Positions 18,101 through 25,787 of a stretch of 64,000 nt of DNA are shown in pieces. How positions within the stretch are numbered: position 1 is the first letter of the stretch; each line of letters starts with the position of its first letter. Origin of the DNA: a virus; IMG/VR virus record IMGVR_UViG_3300047564_004815, positions 1 to 64,000 of that record, one strand, 5' to 3'. Made by a program: the position numbers and the translations under genes. A model generated the notes under the pieces. It saw nothing but the letters and a program-made list of their open reading frames with translations. It did no database searches and had not been told where the DNA came from.

Positions 18101-18438
18101 CTAACCTTGGCAAGCACAATAAATCCGGTGGTCGGCTCGGCAATCAAGGTGATGTCGTTAGTGACCGCGGCGTCGAACGCTACGAATGCGTGCCCTGCCT
18201 GCGCGGAGATAAGCAATGTGTAAATAGGCGCGTCTAAGGGTGACGGCCGGGTTGCAGAGAAGGAAAAGGGGGACTGCAGCTGCCCAAATTGCACGACAAC
18301 TTTTCGGCCCGGTGCACCGAACCCCAAATTGCGCCCGTCCTCAGTCCGCACAGTCATCGCGGTGACGTCAATACCGGTCTGCAACGTGTTTATGGTGACG
18401 TTACCGCCGTGAAATACGCCATACGATCCTACTTGCAT
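15172..18438 (-). CDS. Very large tail-fibre/baseplate-peripheral protein
   Basis: 1088 residues, beta-rich throughout. The N-terminal half has 'LTSYNPLDAQDLYTAGMRFG' and 'TTDGRLDLLFVELYRRVEPS', resembling the structural fibre proteins (DUF4815-like) of large myophages; this is a pattern impression, not an alignment. The C-terminal half includes beta modules like those of the next gene ('LEVTLNGAPLNAATPG', 'WQLDPVQGYYILNAGSFNLQ'). The end (about 1000-1088) is Gly-rich and may form a globular tip. No catalytic motif. Flanked by a short collar-like protein and the 506-residue repeat protein in one operon. Confidence 0.82.
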   Translation of the reverse strand: MQVGSYGVFHGGNVTINTLQTGIDVTAMTVRTEDGRNLGFGAPGRKVVVQFGQLQSPFSFSATRPSPLDAPIYTLLISAQAGHAFVAFDAAVTNDITLIAEPTTGFIVLAKVSWPAGATALQQLSLSFDERQVSRLLTSYNPLDAQDLYTAGMRFGDAEFNKPLIAFSVLGEVLQGEVVARNSDEFNFVVARASDIEGSGPTLTVHPVRVLRRYLTPQGVAYTVIETKTDYTFTYDVPAIIGERIYIWVNPASGEVEAGLAYIPGAGILVAYGDVPFGATGLQVVRWVLASQTTDSNPQSGTSIVVQNMTLPSGFVRPVRVSTSALVQKYLLLHQNVAVVDGVEYNIPEQPVSFPDAPTTDGRLDLLFVELYRRVEPSPPVNGEFFQAVPGGGYIVARARLVVVPGVQYADAQVLMLQPNITGLGGGTFARAADGHFFSSYADAADGKSYALPLALVYRFNQAPFADTNLTGGAAATRPDGKQHNFIHMDEVELPGPVLRQHGLNHAAAFGRALQAILRGAHPNKLGAATQLPWYRSKRPVQLDALAGTVLAGAHMFGAPDGARRDWSAASAVYWVGANFVANLDATGPVIAFEDGTRALTLNAPSGANLFLGGAGGVQPVVQLVWVSTGQPVQLTGPWTVGADAVSAVGTVDASAATFQAAGLISVSFAATQRPEAFLSNVPSQILEVTLNGAPLNAATPGPAQNFTFNSLPAQLRPVGPVDACGAFTVNLVAVADGTSLLSVPAEIGGVAVIGVRSVVRVADDAVLGIKTVQLGGANHSVVLTAAVAAGDEARLELLMAGRVCNIIPENRAVTDFAEAVLHSTTVLGERPVYGVALPEGRVLRGVYNFVRVANSATVQGAFLDGYLYPATVTGVDRNFVQVNLTLSAADFAALPVTQQGKWQLDPVQGYYILNAGSFNLQLAILWSAALAPTDQLRILYAYASHPFAPIAGGEQFELLHRGLVIASNSSAANRSPNYFAPLAEKLPGVKGAVLGLGAADPETVFNDPVTLQSRGLLPVEGTQFGIDGSVDFGLGVGTPGAGFLAWACLVKDQRNVRVLAYVSQDNAFSISDPAKAFVTYCDANYVE

Positions 18439-18451
18439 GTTTTAGCCCTTT

Positions 18452-18970
18452 TCAGATGAAACGGATCTGCCAGTTCACCGAGAGGCGAAGCTGCTGGAAT
18501 TTGTAAACTCCGGGAAACTTAAACCGGGCAAACAGAAGCCCCCCTGCAGACTTGAGGCCGACTTCCGTATACGTGTAGCCCGTACCGACGTCACGGGGCA
18601 GGGTGCTTGAAAACACGACGCTGTCTTCCTCGGCGGGATACCCGACAGGGCGAATGATGTTCGACGCGATGATCTCGTTATTCAGCGCGGTGTCTGTCCG
18701 CAGAGGCTCGGTCGTAGTACCATCTGCTTGCCCGACGCCCCACGCCACGGTCGCAATCGGCCCATCCGTTTCACCCGCGAGCGACCGCGCCATAATTTTC
18801 CGTGCGCTGTACGTGATCGTATTGAACCGGTGGTAAGAAACCACCTTACCGTGATCGGGGCTGGTAGGGTCGTCGATTGTCCCCTCAATTCCGACGATAC
18901 CGAAGTAACCCGTGTCGACGTGCTCGATCTTTTTCAGGATCTCCGCCTCGGAGGGTGGTTTATCGTGCAT
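18452..18970 (-). CDS. Collar/fibre N-terminal-type structural protein
   Basis: 172 residues. 'FNTITYSARKIMARSLAGET' followed by 'IATVAWGVG' and 'GYTYTEVGLKSAGGLLFARF' resembles small phage tail-fibre attachment proteins, in which a helix precedes a 'W.G.G' strand and ends with a 'yt.tEvGL' strand. It sits between the sigma-like gene and the giant fibre-like gene, with short gaps. Role inferred: link between baseplate and fibre. Confidence 0.75.
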   Translation of the reverse strand: MHDKPPSEAEILKKIEHVDTGYFGIVGIEGTIDDPTSPDHGKVVSYHRFNTITYSARKIMARSLAGETDGPIATVAWGVGQADGTTTEPLRTDTALNNEIIASNIIRPVGYPAEEDSVVFSSTLPRDVGTGYTYTEVGLKSAGGLLFARFKFPGVYKFQQLRLSVNWQIRFI

Positions 18971-18974
18971 GAAC

Positions 18975-19850
18975 TTAAAGTCCTATATCGTGCAGAACGT
19001 CGCCCATCTCGGCCGCTATTCGTTTACGCAGCTGTAACAGCGTCTCTTCTAAGTCTTTACTAATCTGATTATAGCTCCGACCGATCTGTACGCCAAAGCC
19101 ATTAACCCCAGGGACCAGTTCACCGTCTTCAATTACTGTTAGCTTACCTGTAATCGCTCGTTTGTTGTGCTCGGCGTCTTCAAAGTAGATTCCAAGGTAC
19201 TGGCAAACCAGAACACCCTCTACCGCAGGCAGTTCCGCAAGCAGCTCCAGTATCTCCTTTGTGAGGGCTGCGGAGACGTACTGGTTCTCGGCCGAACCTG
19301 AAACGAGTTGCGCGTCGGCGGCCAGCGCCGCGACCGCGGAGAAGTCATCGTCGGTAGTATCGGTGCCAGTTTCGTACTGCCTGAAGTTAGGGGCGTCAAA
19401 CGACCACGTGCCCGCGGCCAGCGCACGAAGTTGAAACTTGCTGAACTTTTCGTAACTTTTACGCTCCGCTTCCGTCACGCTGTTGGGGTCGCGCTCCAGC
19501 TTGTTCAAGTGCGTCTTCAGCTCAACGAGCTTCAGGAAAGGAATGGTAGCCATGTAACCCATTTTGCTCATGTGATCCGTCAACGCGCGCTTAATAATCC
19601 AAAAGGCATACGTTATCAACTTGTTCTTGCAGGTCAGGTCGAACGTTTTGATAGCCGTCATCATGCCGATGTTGGCCTCTTGCATGACGTCTTCCATCGC
19701 CACCCAATCTGGGTACGTGATACGGTTAACGAGCATCTTTATAAAAGAGCGGTGCCGCTTCAGCAGCGCCATCATCGCATCGCCATCTCCGGACTGCGCA
19801 CGGCGGATGAGTTCAAGCTCGTCAGTCTTTTCTTTGCTCACTCTGGGCAT
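18975..19850 (-). CDS. Sigma-70 family transcription factor (phage sigma 1)
   Basis: 291 residues. Region 2 is clear at about 15-100: 'LIRRAQSGDGDAMMALLKRH', 'MEDVMQEANIGMMTAIKTFD' (2.1-2.2, core-binding helix) and 'LITYAFWIIKRALTDHMSKM' (2.3-2.4, -10 melting/recognition). The middle is acidic and unlike region 3. A C-terminal helix-turn-helix-like part ('VQIGRSYNQISKDLEETLLQ', about 250-270) is a plausible region 4. It would direct a polymerase, either the host's or the one encoded at 44420-55682, to phage late promoters. Overlaps the upstream gene by 29 bases. Located amid structural genes, not in an early module. Confidence 0.85.
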   Translation of the reverse strand: MPRVSKEKTDELELIRRAQSGDGDAMMALLKRHRSFIKMLVNRITYPDWVAMEDVMQEANIGMMTAIKTFDLTCKNKLITYAFWIIKRALTDHMSKMGYMATIPFLKLVELKTHLNKLERDPNSVTEAERKSYEKFSKFQLRALAAGTWSFDAPNFRQYETGTDTTDDDFSAVAALAADAQLVSGSAENQYVSAALTKEILELLAELPAVEGVLVCQYLGIYFEDAEHNKRAITGKLTVIEDGELVPGVNGFGVQIGRSYNQISKDLEETLLQLRKRIAAEMGDVLHDIGL

Positions 19851-20232
19851 TCGTCTTTATCCTGTACTGTACTGTAGGGTCATTCTGGTAAGACAACACG
19901 GCACGTCGGACTACTAATGAGTGAGTGTCGTGCAACTGCTTTGGCGCGCAGACCATCAGGATAGTTCTACTGAGATCAGTTAGGTCAAAATTCTCGGGCC
20001 GTTCCGCCGTGGCGGCTAACGCCTCAAACTCTAACCGGTTCTCATCAAAGGTTAAGCTGAAGTCACGGCAAAAGCAACCGTTTTCTGCAAGCAGAATTAA
20101 CGATGTTTCAACAGCCACACAAAATTCTAAAAAGTTCATTGCTTTTTCTGCGCTCGCCTGCGCAAGCATTTCCTGTACGGCGGCAGTCGCCTGCGTTGTC
20201 AAGTCGCACTCGGAAACTTTTTCGGAAATCAT
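19822..20232 (-). CDS. Unknown protein upstream of the sigma-like gene
   Basis: 136 residues, RBS AGAAAGG before ATG. Helical N-terminal half, then a beta part with 'LTDLSRTILMVCAPKQLHDT'. No family recognised. Its 3' end overlaps the start of the sigma-like gene by 29 bases, suggesting translational coupling; a sigma partner or anti-sigma is conceivable but is only inference. Confidence 0.75.
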   Translation of the reverse strand: MISEKVSECDLTTQATAAVQEMLAQASAEKAMNFLEFCVAVETSLILLAENGCFCRDFSLTFDENRLEFEALAATAERPENFDLTDLSRTILMVCAPKQLHDTHSLVVRRAVLSYQNDPTVQYRIKTNAQSEQRKD

Positions 20233-20263
20233 CGCGCACCTTTCTGTAGAATTAGAATGTTTA

Positions 20264-20278
20264 GGTGATAACTATAAT
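20264..20278 (+). promoter_or_regulatory. Candidate promoter of the sheath/tube operon
   Basis: GGTGATAACTATAAT lies 20 bases before the sheath start codon, in the divergent gap. TATAAT is a perfect -10 box; AGGTGATAA also occurs upstream of other genes (27321, 47848). There is no good -35 element at 17 bases, which fits a phage-specific or activator-dependent promoter. Confidence 0.42.
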
Positions 20279-20298
20279 GAGCACCCAAGGAGGACACT

Positions 20299-22239
20299 AT
20301 GGCAGTACAGAGAATGATTCGACCTGGCGTCGAAATTCAACAAGAGTTCGCATCCCAGACAGCTTCGCTGTCAGCGGCCCCGCTCCTCCCGACGGTAATC
20401 GTTGGGGTGAACGTGCAGTCCGTCGCCGGAGCGTCTGCTGGTGATTATACTGGTACCAGCTTGGTTTTTGCATACCCAAATTTGGAATTTGGCGCAGTCG
20501 TCGACCTTAGCTCGGTCGCGGTCACGTTGAAGAACGTAAAGCTGCGCGTTTTGGCTCGCGCCACCGTCGACACGACTTTCACGAACGACGTTGCCACCAG
20601 CAGCTCAAGTAACTTCCTGACGGCCAACGTTGCGCCCGACGACTTGTTTATTGCCACTTCTGGTAGCATCTCGTACACCGCTAAGGTGCTGGCGGTCGTG
20701 TCCGCGACAGAATTGAAACTCGATCGGTACCTGCCATTCGCGACCGCTTCGTTTAAGATCCTGCGCGCTTCGTCCGACCTGCAGGTGGCCGCCGCGAACG
20801 TTACGGCCGACACCTCGACGGTCACGGTTGCCGCGAGCTTGGCGGTCGGCGGGTTGCCGATTGACGCCGGCAACGTCTTCGTGTCGTTTGACGCCGTGCG
20901 CACCTTGACGCAGAACACGCTGACCGAAATTACAACGGCCGCCGAGATTACCGGTAAGCTGGGCGCTCCGTCGCTGAAGAACAAGTTGGCGCTCGGGGTA
21001 CAGTGCGCGAAGGGCAACACGATCACGCCTGTTTACGCCCTCGCAATCGCCAACGAGTCGCCCGCCGCGTATTTGGAAGCTTTCGACTTTTTGACCAACA
21101 GCCAGGCCGGTACGGACGGCATTTACACTATTGTTGCCTTGACGCAGGACACCACTGTTGCCTCGATGCTCAAGCAGCACGTTGAGCAGATGGCCGACCC
21201 GGTGCGGTCTAAGTTCCGTACGGCCATCGTCAACTTGCCGCATCCGACCGAAGCCACCGTTATTCAGCAGACCGAAGTAGGCAGCTTGACACGGGCGTCT
21301 GGCTTCGTTACGTTGGCCCACCCGACGGCCAGCTTTAGCGGCGTCGTGAACGTCGGCGATTACGTGACGGTCTCGGCGCGTACGACTACTGCGCCGCTGA
21401 CGGCCAATGCGGCCCGTGCCGGCGTGTACCGGGTGTTGGCGGTTCAAAGCAACGGCGTGTTGCAGTTGGACAGCCAGTTTTACACGGGCGGCAACGGCAA
21501 CTACGTTACGGGCGCAGCGATCGCAGCCGATTTCGCAGCAGACTCGGTGGACTTCAAAATTATTCGCGTACTGGATAAAGCCGGCCAAGCGCAAGCGATC
21601 GCTGAGACCGCTTCCTCCTTCGGTAACCGCCGCATCATCTACGTGACCAACGCCACCTGCACGCTGACAATCGGCACAGCAGACGTACAAGTCCCTGGCT
21701 ACTATTTGGCAGCCGCCATCGCGGGCATGTCGTCCGGCAACCAGCCGCATCAAGGCTTCACCAACCTTGGCCTGAGCGGTGTCAAAGCCGTGCAATTTGG
21801 CAACACCTACTTTAAAGAAGACCAGATGGGTCTGATTGCGGGCTCTGGCGGGTTCTTGGTGGAGCAGCGCTCGCCGACTGCGCTTCCGACTGCGTTCTAC
21901 CAGACCACCACGGACACCAGCCGCTTGGAGACCAAGGAATACTCGATCACCAAGACTGTTGACTACTTCTGCATCGGGCTCAAAGCGCAGCTGCAGCGCC
22001 AGATTGGCATCGCAAACGTGTACGCCGGGACTCTGGCGGCGTTGGCGAACGCGGTCGAAGCGTGGCACACGTACTTGAAGGACCGCTCATTCCCCTTGAT
22101 CGGTTCGCCGTTGCTCGACGCCAAGCTGTCCTCAGTCGTGCAAGATCCACTGCAACGCGACACGGTTATCATCGTGGATGACATCACTGTTCCGACCCCC
22201 CTGAACCGCGTCCGCGTGCGCGTACGTGTAGCCATCTAA
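20299..22239 (+). CDS. Contractile tail sheath protein
   Basis: 646 residues. N-terminus 'MAVQRMIRPGVEIQQEFASQ' followed by a Pro-rich strand is the classic sheath start (the arm that reaches the neighbouring subunit). The variable outer domains lie at about 60-420, and the conserved C-terminal domain (about 520-646) has 'NVYAGTLAALANAVEAWHTY', 'FPLIGSPLLDAKLSSV' and a final basic beta-strand 'LNRVRVRVRVAI', the handshake strand of sheath proteins. Strong RBS AAGGAGG. Followed by two tube genes. A 487-codon open frame on the opposite strand is judged an artefact of codon bias in this highly expressed gene. Confidence 0.92.
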   Translation: MAVQRMIRPGVEIQQEFASQTASLSAAPLLPTVIVGVNVQSVAGASAGDYTGTSLVFAYPNLEFGAVVDLSSVAVTLKNVKLRVLARATVDTTFTNDVATSSSSNFLTANVAPDDLFIATSGSISYTAKVLAVVSATELKLDRYLPFATASFKILRASSDLQVAAANVTADTSTVTVAASLAVGGLPIDAGNVFVSFDAVRTLTQNTLTEITTAAEITGKLGAPSLKNKLALGVQCAKGNTITPVYALAIANESPAAYLEAFDFLTNSQAGTDGIYTIVALTQDTTVASMLKQHVEQMADPVRSKFRTAIVNLPHPTEATVIQQTEVGSLTRASGFVTLAHPTASFSGVVNVGDYVTVSARTTTAPLTANAARAGVYRVLAVQSNGVLQLDSQFYTGGNGNYVTGAAIAADFAADSVDFKIIRVLDKAGQAQAIAETASSFGNRRIIYVTNATCTLTIGTADVQVPGYYLAAAIAGMSSGNQPHQGFTNLGLSGVKAVQFGNTYFKEDQMGLIAGSGGFLVEQRSPTALPTAFYQTTTDTSRLETKEYSITKTVDYFCIGLKAQLQRQIGIANVYAGTLAALANAVEAWHTYLKDRSFPLIGSPLLDAKLSSVVQDPLQRDTVIIVDDITVPTPLNRVRVRVRVAI

Positions 22240-22249
22240 GAGGTGACCA

Positions 22250-23023
22250 ATGGCGGATAAAATTAGCGATCTCCTTAAACGTCTCGACGCGCTGTACCCT
22301 GTCGTTAAGAACACGGACGACCTCAACCCTTGGGATAAAATGGTTCAGTTCGAGGACGACGCAAATAAAGTGGCGTCGGGCGACACCACGATTGCGTTTT
22401 CGGGGCCGCCTATCTTCAGAAAGGGCGGCAACACGACGATAGACATTGCGACGTGGGAGCAATTCTTGGTTCCCATCGGGGCGCTCCAAGGCTTCTCGGA
22501 CAACTCGACTAACAACGTCGTGCCGTTTCCGGAAATCGGAAGCCGCCTGAAGCGCGCTGCGCGCGGCCAAGCCAGCTATCAGCTTAGCATCCAGCGGGTA
22601 CTCACCTACCACTCTAACATTATGCACGCGTGTTACGCGTGGTTGAAGAACATGACAAACACGGCGGGCGGAGTTGATCTCCACCGGTTCCCTAGCGAAA
22701 AGAAGCGGCCAACAGACTCCGGGTCAACGTCCCCCCATTTCACCACGTTCGAATCCGAGTTGTTTGGGGTGCCGTTCGGGCTGCTGCTGGCGACGCTGAC
22801 CGCTGACGGCACCGTTATGTGTCAAGAGTATTACGAGCGCTGCTACCTCTTAAACCACGGCAAGCAAGTGGGGGCAGGCCAGCCTATGATCCAAGAGGCG
22901 GTCAGTATAATGGCGAGCCGCAAGGTGCCAGCCGACGATCTGACACTCTCGATGGAGGCTACCGCGCTAAGCACCTACAACTGGCCAGATCCGGACGCGG
23001 GCACCACGACCACCGCTATATAA
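22250..23023 (+). CDS. Tail tube protein, paralogue A
   Basis: 257 residues. 'YQLSIQRVLTYHSNIMHACY' (about 105-124) aligns with 'HSLTLQRVIGLYANLVGALY' in the next gene, and 'SELFGVPFGLLLATLT' aligns with its 'SDLLHVPFGLYVCQTT', so the two are paralogues. Position directly after the sheath is the standard place for the inner tube of contractile tails. RBS GAGGTG. Two tube-like genes in tandem suggest a mixed tube or a separate initiator/terminator ring. Confidence 0.85.
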   Translation: MADKISDLLKRLDALYPVVKNTDDLNPWDKMVQFEDDANKVASGDTTIAFSGPPIFRKGGNTTIDIATWEQFLVPIGALQGFSDNSTNNVVPFPEIGSRLKRAARGQASYQLSIQRVLTYHSNIMHACYAWLKNMTNTAGGVDLHRFPSEKKRPTDSGSTSPHFTTFESELFGVPFGLLLATLTADGTVMCQEYYERCYLLNHGKQVGAGQPMIQEAVSIMASRKVPADDLTLSMEATALSTYNWPDPDAGTTTTAI

Positions 23024-23036
23024 CGGGTAATTTATC

Positions 23037-23801
23037 TTGGCTAGCAGCCTGCACACTATCCTTGGGCAGTTGTTGGGATACACCGCCACCACCGGTAAGC
23101 CCGCAGCCGCCCAAGACAAAGACTACGTCGGTACACCGGAGACGCCTCTACTTCTGGCGTCTCCGGATCATACATTCATTTGCGCCGGGCCACCGCTTCT
23201 CCGCCTAGTGCCAGCTTATGCGCCCGTTCCGATCGGCCTCATCAGCGGCTTTGTTGAAACCAACCAGCGCCCCAGTATGGCGGTTACGGAGTTCGGCGCA
23301 AACTACCGGCAAACTCTCAGTGGCGTGGCGTCGCACAGCTTGACGCTGCAGCGCGTGATCGGCCTTTACGCAAACTTAGTTGGCGCGCTTTACGCGTGGC
23401 TCCCAAAAGACGTCGTTTTTGACTTGGAGCCGAATGTAGCCGGCGCGCAAGCTGGCCAAAAGGTTAGCTTCACCAGCGACTTGCTGCACGTGCCCTTTGG
23501 TTTGTATGTATGCCAGACAACCGAAGCACTAGAGTTTATCAGCGCGACCTACTACGAGAATTGTCTCATTTCAGGCCGCGGCCGGGCGATTACCGCCGGC
23601 GAAGCGGTTATTACCGAGAATGTGCAGTTGGCTTTTGAGCGCGACCTCCCCGCACAAAACCTTCTAACAAAACTTGGTACCCACGCGTTTAACTTCCCTG
23701 CCACCGCCGGCCCGCACGCGCCTAGCGCCCCGGAGGATTTCGCGGCGGCGGCACCACCGGTCCTGCTTGCCCCCCGTTCAGGCGCGCCGCCGAACCCGTA
23801 G
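23037..23801 (+). CDS. Tail tube protein, paralogue B
   Basis: 254 residues from a TTG start (no better start codon; weak upstream GGGTAA). Paralogue of the preceding gene, with the same helix-strand core and the same 'YYENCLISGRGRAITAGEAV' versus 'YYERCYLLNHGKQVGAGQPM' segment near residue 175. The C-terminal tail is Pro/Ala-rich and absent from paralogue A. Ends 2 bases from the convergent neck gene. Whether both proteins build the same tube cannot be told from sequence. Confidence 0.83.
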   Translation: MASSLHTILGQLLGYTATTGKPAAAQDKDYVGTPETPLLLASPDHTFICAGPPLLRLVPAYAPVPIGLISGFVETNQRPSMAVTEFGANYRQTLSGVASHSLTLQRVIGLYANLVGALYAWLPKDVVFDLEPNVAGAQAGQKVSFTSDLLHVPFGLYVCQTTEALEFISATYYENCLISGRGRAITAGEAVITENVQLAFERDLPAQNLLTKLGTHAFNFPATAGPHAPSAPEDFAAAAPPVLLAPRSGAPPNP

Positions 23802-23803
23802 GC

Positions 23804-24763
23804 TTACTGGTAGTAGCCAGTGATTGGATCTTTTTGTCCAGGTGCACGTGGAGCTGCTGGAGCAGGTTGTTCGTCGGTGGTGGGGGCAGCAAATGCGCCC
23901 GTATTTTCCTTAGAAAATTCATCGCTTAACCTCGCAAACATCGCGTCAAAGTCTTCGCCCTCCCAGTTCTGAAAGAATACGTCTTTGCGATCAGGGAAGG
24001 CGAAGTCGGTAGGGATTGGCAGGAAGTTAATCACGTTACCGTGATCGACCTCGTTGACCGTCAGCAGCTGCCGAACCGCCGAACGATAACGCTCACTAAG
24101 TTGAACGCCTGTAACGCGCCAGAACGTGTTAGGTGGAACCATCTCAACGATTACGTCTTCGGGCGTTATAATTGTCCAGTTTGATGTCCACATATTAGAG
24201 TTTGCGCTTTCCTTGACACGGTTGTCCATCAAGTTAGACCCCTTTGCCGTCAGCGCCTGCTTTGCGAGGTATATAGGGGACGGACGGTAGTAGCCACCCT
24301 CCATACCGGTGCCGAAACACAGTTTACACTCGATGCCCATGTCGCCTAGCGGCGCCACCGTGCTCGTGCAGCGCGGGCAAGGCGGCCCCGACCGCCTCCG
24401 TGTGTAGAGAAACGCCGGTACGCCGTCGAACTTGGCGAGTTTAAACCGTTCGCGTTTCTGCAACCGCAGGACGTCATTGTTCGGCGCGTTAAGCAAGCTC
24501 ACCATGTTAGACCTTACTTCACTGCCGTCCGGCGCGGTGTAGCTGCAGTAATAGTACAGGGACTTGTACTTCGATTGGTTGTTAATCGCGTCAACATGCG
24601 CCAGCTTGTCGGCATGCTGTAGCACAGGCTCAAAGCCGCCCGCAGCCGACTCAGAACGCCACAGCGTAAACCGAACTGGGAATAGGATGTTCTCTGAAAA
24701 CGACCAGCGCAGTGCAATTCGGTCGAAAGCGACAAATAAGGTTTCCAGCTTAAACGCGGACAT
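23804..24763 (-). CDS. Neck-type structural protein with a DnaJ-like zinc site
   Basis: 319 residues from the ATG at 24763; a GTG at 24778 in the same frame, overlapping the upstream stop, is possible. Residues 1-95 look like a fibronectin-III domain. At 129-152, C129-x2-C132 and C146-x2-C149 with 'GTGMEGGY' after them resembles a DnaJ-type cysteine-rich half-site. The C-terminal 50 residues are Pro/Ala/Gln-rich. The arrangement (downstream of connector-like and capsid genes, converging on sheath/tube) suggests a neck or head-tail joining protein. Confidence 0.82.
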   Translation of the reverse strand: MSAFKLETLFVAFDRIALRWSFSENILFPVRFTLWRSESAAGGFEPVLQHADKLAHVDAINNQSKYKSLYYYCSYTAPDGSEVRSNMVSLLNAPNNDVLRLQKRERFKLAKFDGVPAFLYTRRRSGPPCPRCTSTVAPLGDMGIECKLCFGTGMEGGYYRPSPIYLAKQALTAKGSNLMDNRVKESANSNMWTSNWTIITPEDVIVEMVPPNTFWRVTGVQLSERYRSAVRQLLTVNEVDHGNVINFLPIPTDFAFPDRKDVFFQNWEGEDFDAMFARLSDEFSKENTGAFAAPTTDEQPAPAAPRAPGQKDPITGYYQ

Positions 24764-24765
24764 AC

Positions 24766-25233
24766 TTAGAGTAACCACAACGGCGAGCTAACGCCCGCGC
24801 CACCCAGCGCCTGCGCGATGTTGATCTGTGTCTTGAGCCGGTCCATGCGCAAGTCCAGCTTTGCGCGAACGTTCTCCGCGATCTGCATCAGCGGCTGCCA
24901 CTGTTCGTGGATGGGCACCTCTAAGCCGGCGTCAGAGGCAGAGAACTGGTTGCGTGCATGCCACATGTAAAGCTGCTGCAACGACTCGTACACCGCGGCA
25001 TCTAACAACATATACCGGTCAGGGAAGTCGTACGCTGAATAGTTTGAGACAAACGGCGGGCGCAGGTTAAAGTCGTTCATCGCGCGCAAAATGTTCTCAA
25101 GGTACTCTTGGTCCGTTAAGTCTTGGGCAATAATTTCGTTAAATTTTGGAAGGTCACGCAACCGCGCGCGTACCATCGGCACATGCACTGCTACGTTGGG
25201 CGCCCCGTTCAGGATGTCTTCTTCCATACCCAT
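24766..25233 (-). CDS. Probable head-tail connector/adaptor
   Basis: 155 residues from the ATG at 25233, chosen because GGGGG lies 7 bases upstream; the frame extends 17 codons further but runs into a terminator hairpin. Almost all helix ('LENILRAMNDFNLRPPFVSN', then 'MLLDAAVYESLQQLYMWHAR'). All-helical proteins of this size between capsid and tail genes are typically the adaptor ring under the portal; inferred from position and secondary structure. Ends 2 bases before the neck gene. Confidence 0.75.
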   Translation of the reverse strand: MGMEEDILNGAPNVAVHVPMVRARLRDLPKFNEIIAQDLTDQEYLENILRAMNDFNLRPPFVSNYSAYDFPDRYMLLDAAVYESLQQLYMWHARNQFSASDAGLEVPIHEQWQPLMQIAENVRAKLDLRMDRLKTQINIAQALGGAGVSSPLWLL

Positions 25234-25242
25234 AATAGACCC

Positions 25243-25277
25243 CCATAAAAATAAACCGCCAGCCTTCGCCAGCGGTT
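25243..25277 (-). terminator. Rho-independent terminator
   Basis: Arms 25254-25263 and 25268-25277 form a 10-bp stem with two wobbles and a GAAG loop, followed on the minus strand by TTTATTTTT. It lies just after the 25291-25674 gene and before the connector gene, so it would separate capsid from neck expression or act as a partial attenuator. Confidence 0.75.
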
Positions 25278-25290
25278 CAGGCACCTATGC

Positions 25291-25674
25291 TTAACGCCGT
25301 TTACGCTTCGAGCCGTGGGCTTCAGTTTCAGTCTCGGTTTCGGGCTTTGGCGCCGAGTCATCGGCTGCCGCCGGGGTGTCCGGTTGTGCGTCAGGCTCGG
25401 CTTCCTCAATCGAGGGGGTAGTAGGCACAGTGAAGGCGTCCGGCACCGTCTCCTCCACGGGACGGGCAGGCGCGATGACGCCGCCGTTCAGGGGAGCTTG
25501 CGCTTCTGCGTGGATTTCTGCTATCATACCTGCGTCCAGCAGCCGGTGTCCGCCACCATTAAACCATTTGGTGTAACGCACCTGTTCCACGTTGCGCATT
25601 TCGCCTGGTGGAATATGTGTGAAGGCCACTACCGCCGTTGCATCTTGCATGTTATTCTTGATGATCACGAACAT
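25291..25674 (-). CDS. Unknown capsid-region protein with acidic linker and basic tail
   Basis: 127 residues, RBS AGGAGAAACG. The N-terminal 65 residues look globular ('VAFTHIPPGEMRNVEQVRYT' then a Lys-Trp-Phe pair). From about residue 68 it is a Pro/Glu/Asp/Thr-rich disordered linker ending in the basic GSKRKRR. Between major capsid and connector genes; a capsid accessory or DNA-contacting tail is a guess. Followed by a strong terminator. Confidence 0.8.
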   Translation of the reverse strand: MFVIIKNNMQDATAVVAFTHIPPGEMRNVEQVRYTKWFNGGGHRLLDAGMIAEIHAEAQAPLNGGVIAPARPVEETVPDAFTVPTTPSIEEAEPDAQPDTPAAADDSAPKPETETETEAHGSKRKRR

Positions 25675-25732
25675 CGTTTCTCCTACTGATTGGGGGTGAG
25701 CCGGTAACTATGCGAGCATTGTTTAGCACGAA

Positions 25733-25761
25733 CGGCTTTCCGGCTGTTAACCGAAAAGCCG
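25733..25761 (-). terminator. Strong hairpin after the major capsid gene
   Basis: CGGCTTTCCGG (25733-25743) pairs with CCGAAAAGCCG (25751-25761), 11 bp with one wobble, loop of 7. No T-run follows, so it may be an RNA-processing or stability hairpin or a weak terminator rather than an intrinsic terminator. Confidence 0.5.
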
Positions 25762-25787
25762 CTCGCTCATCCCGTTCACTACCGATG

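Noticed and set aside
20605-22068. 487-codon open frame on the minus strand
   Set aside because: Antisense to the tail sheath gene; same explanation, and the sense frame has strong family signals.
23799-23820. Bidirectional terminator between tube and neck genes
   Set aside because: Only a short imperfect stem (GGCTTAC / GTAGCC) and no adjacent T-run.
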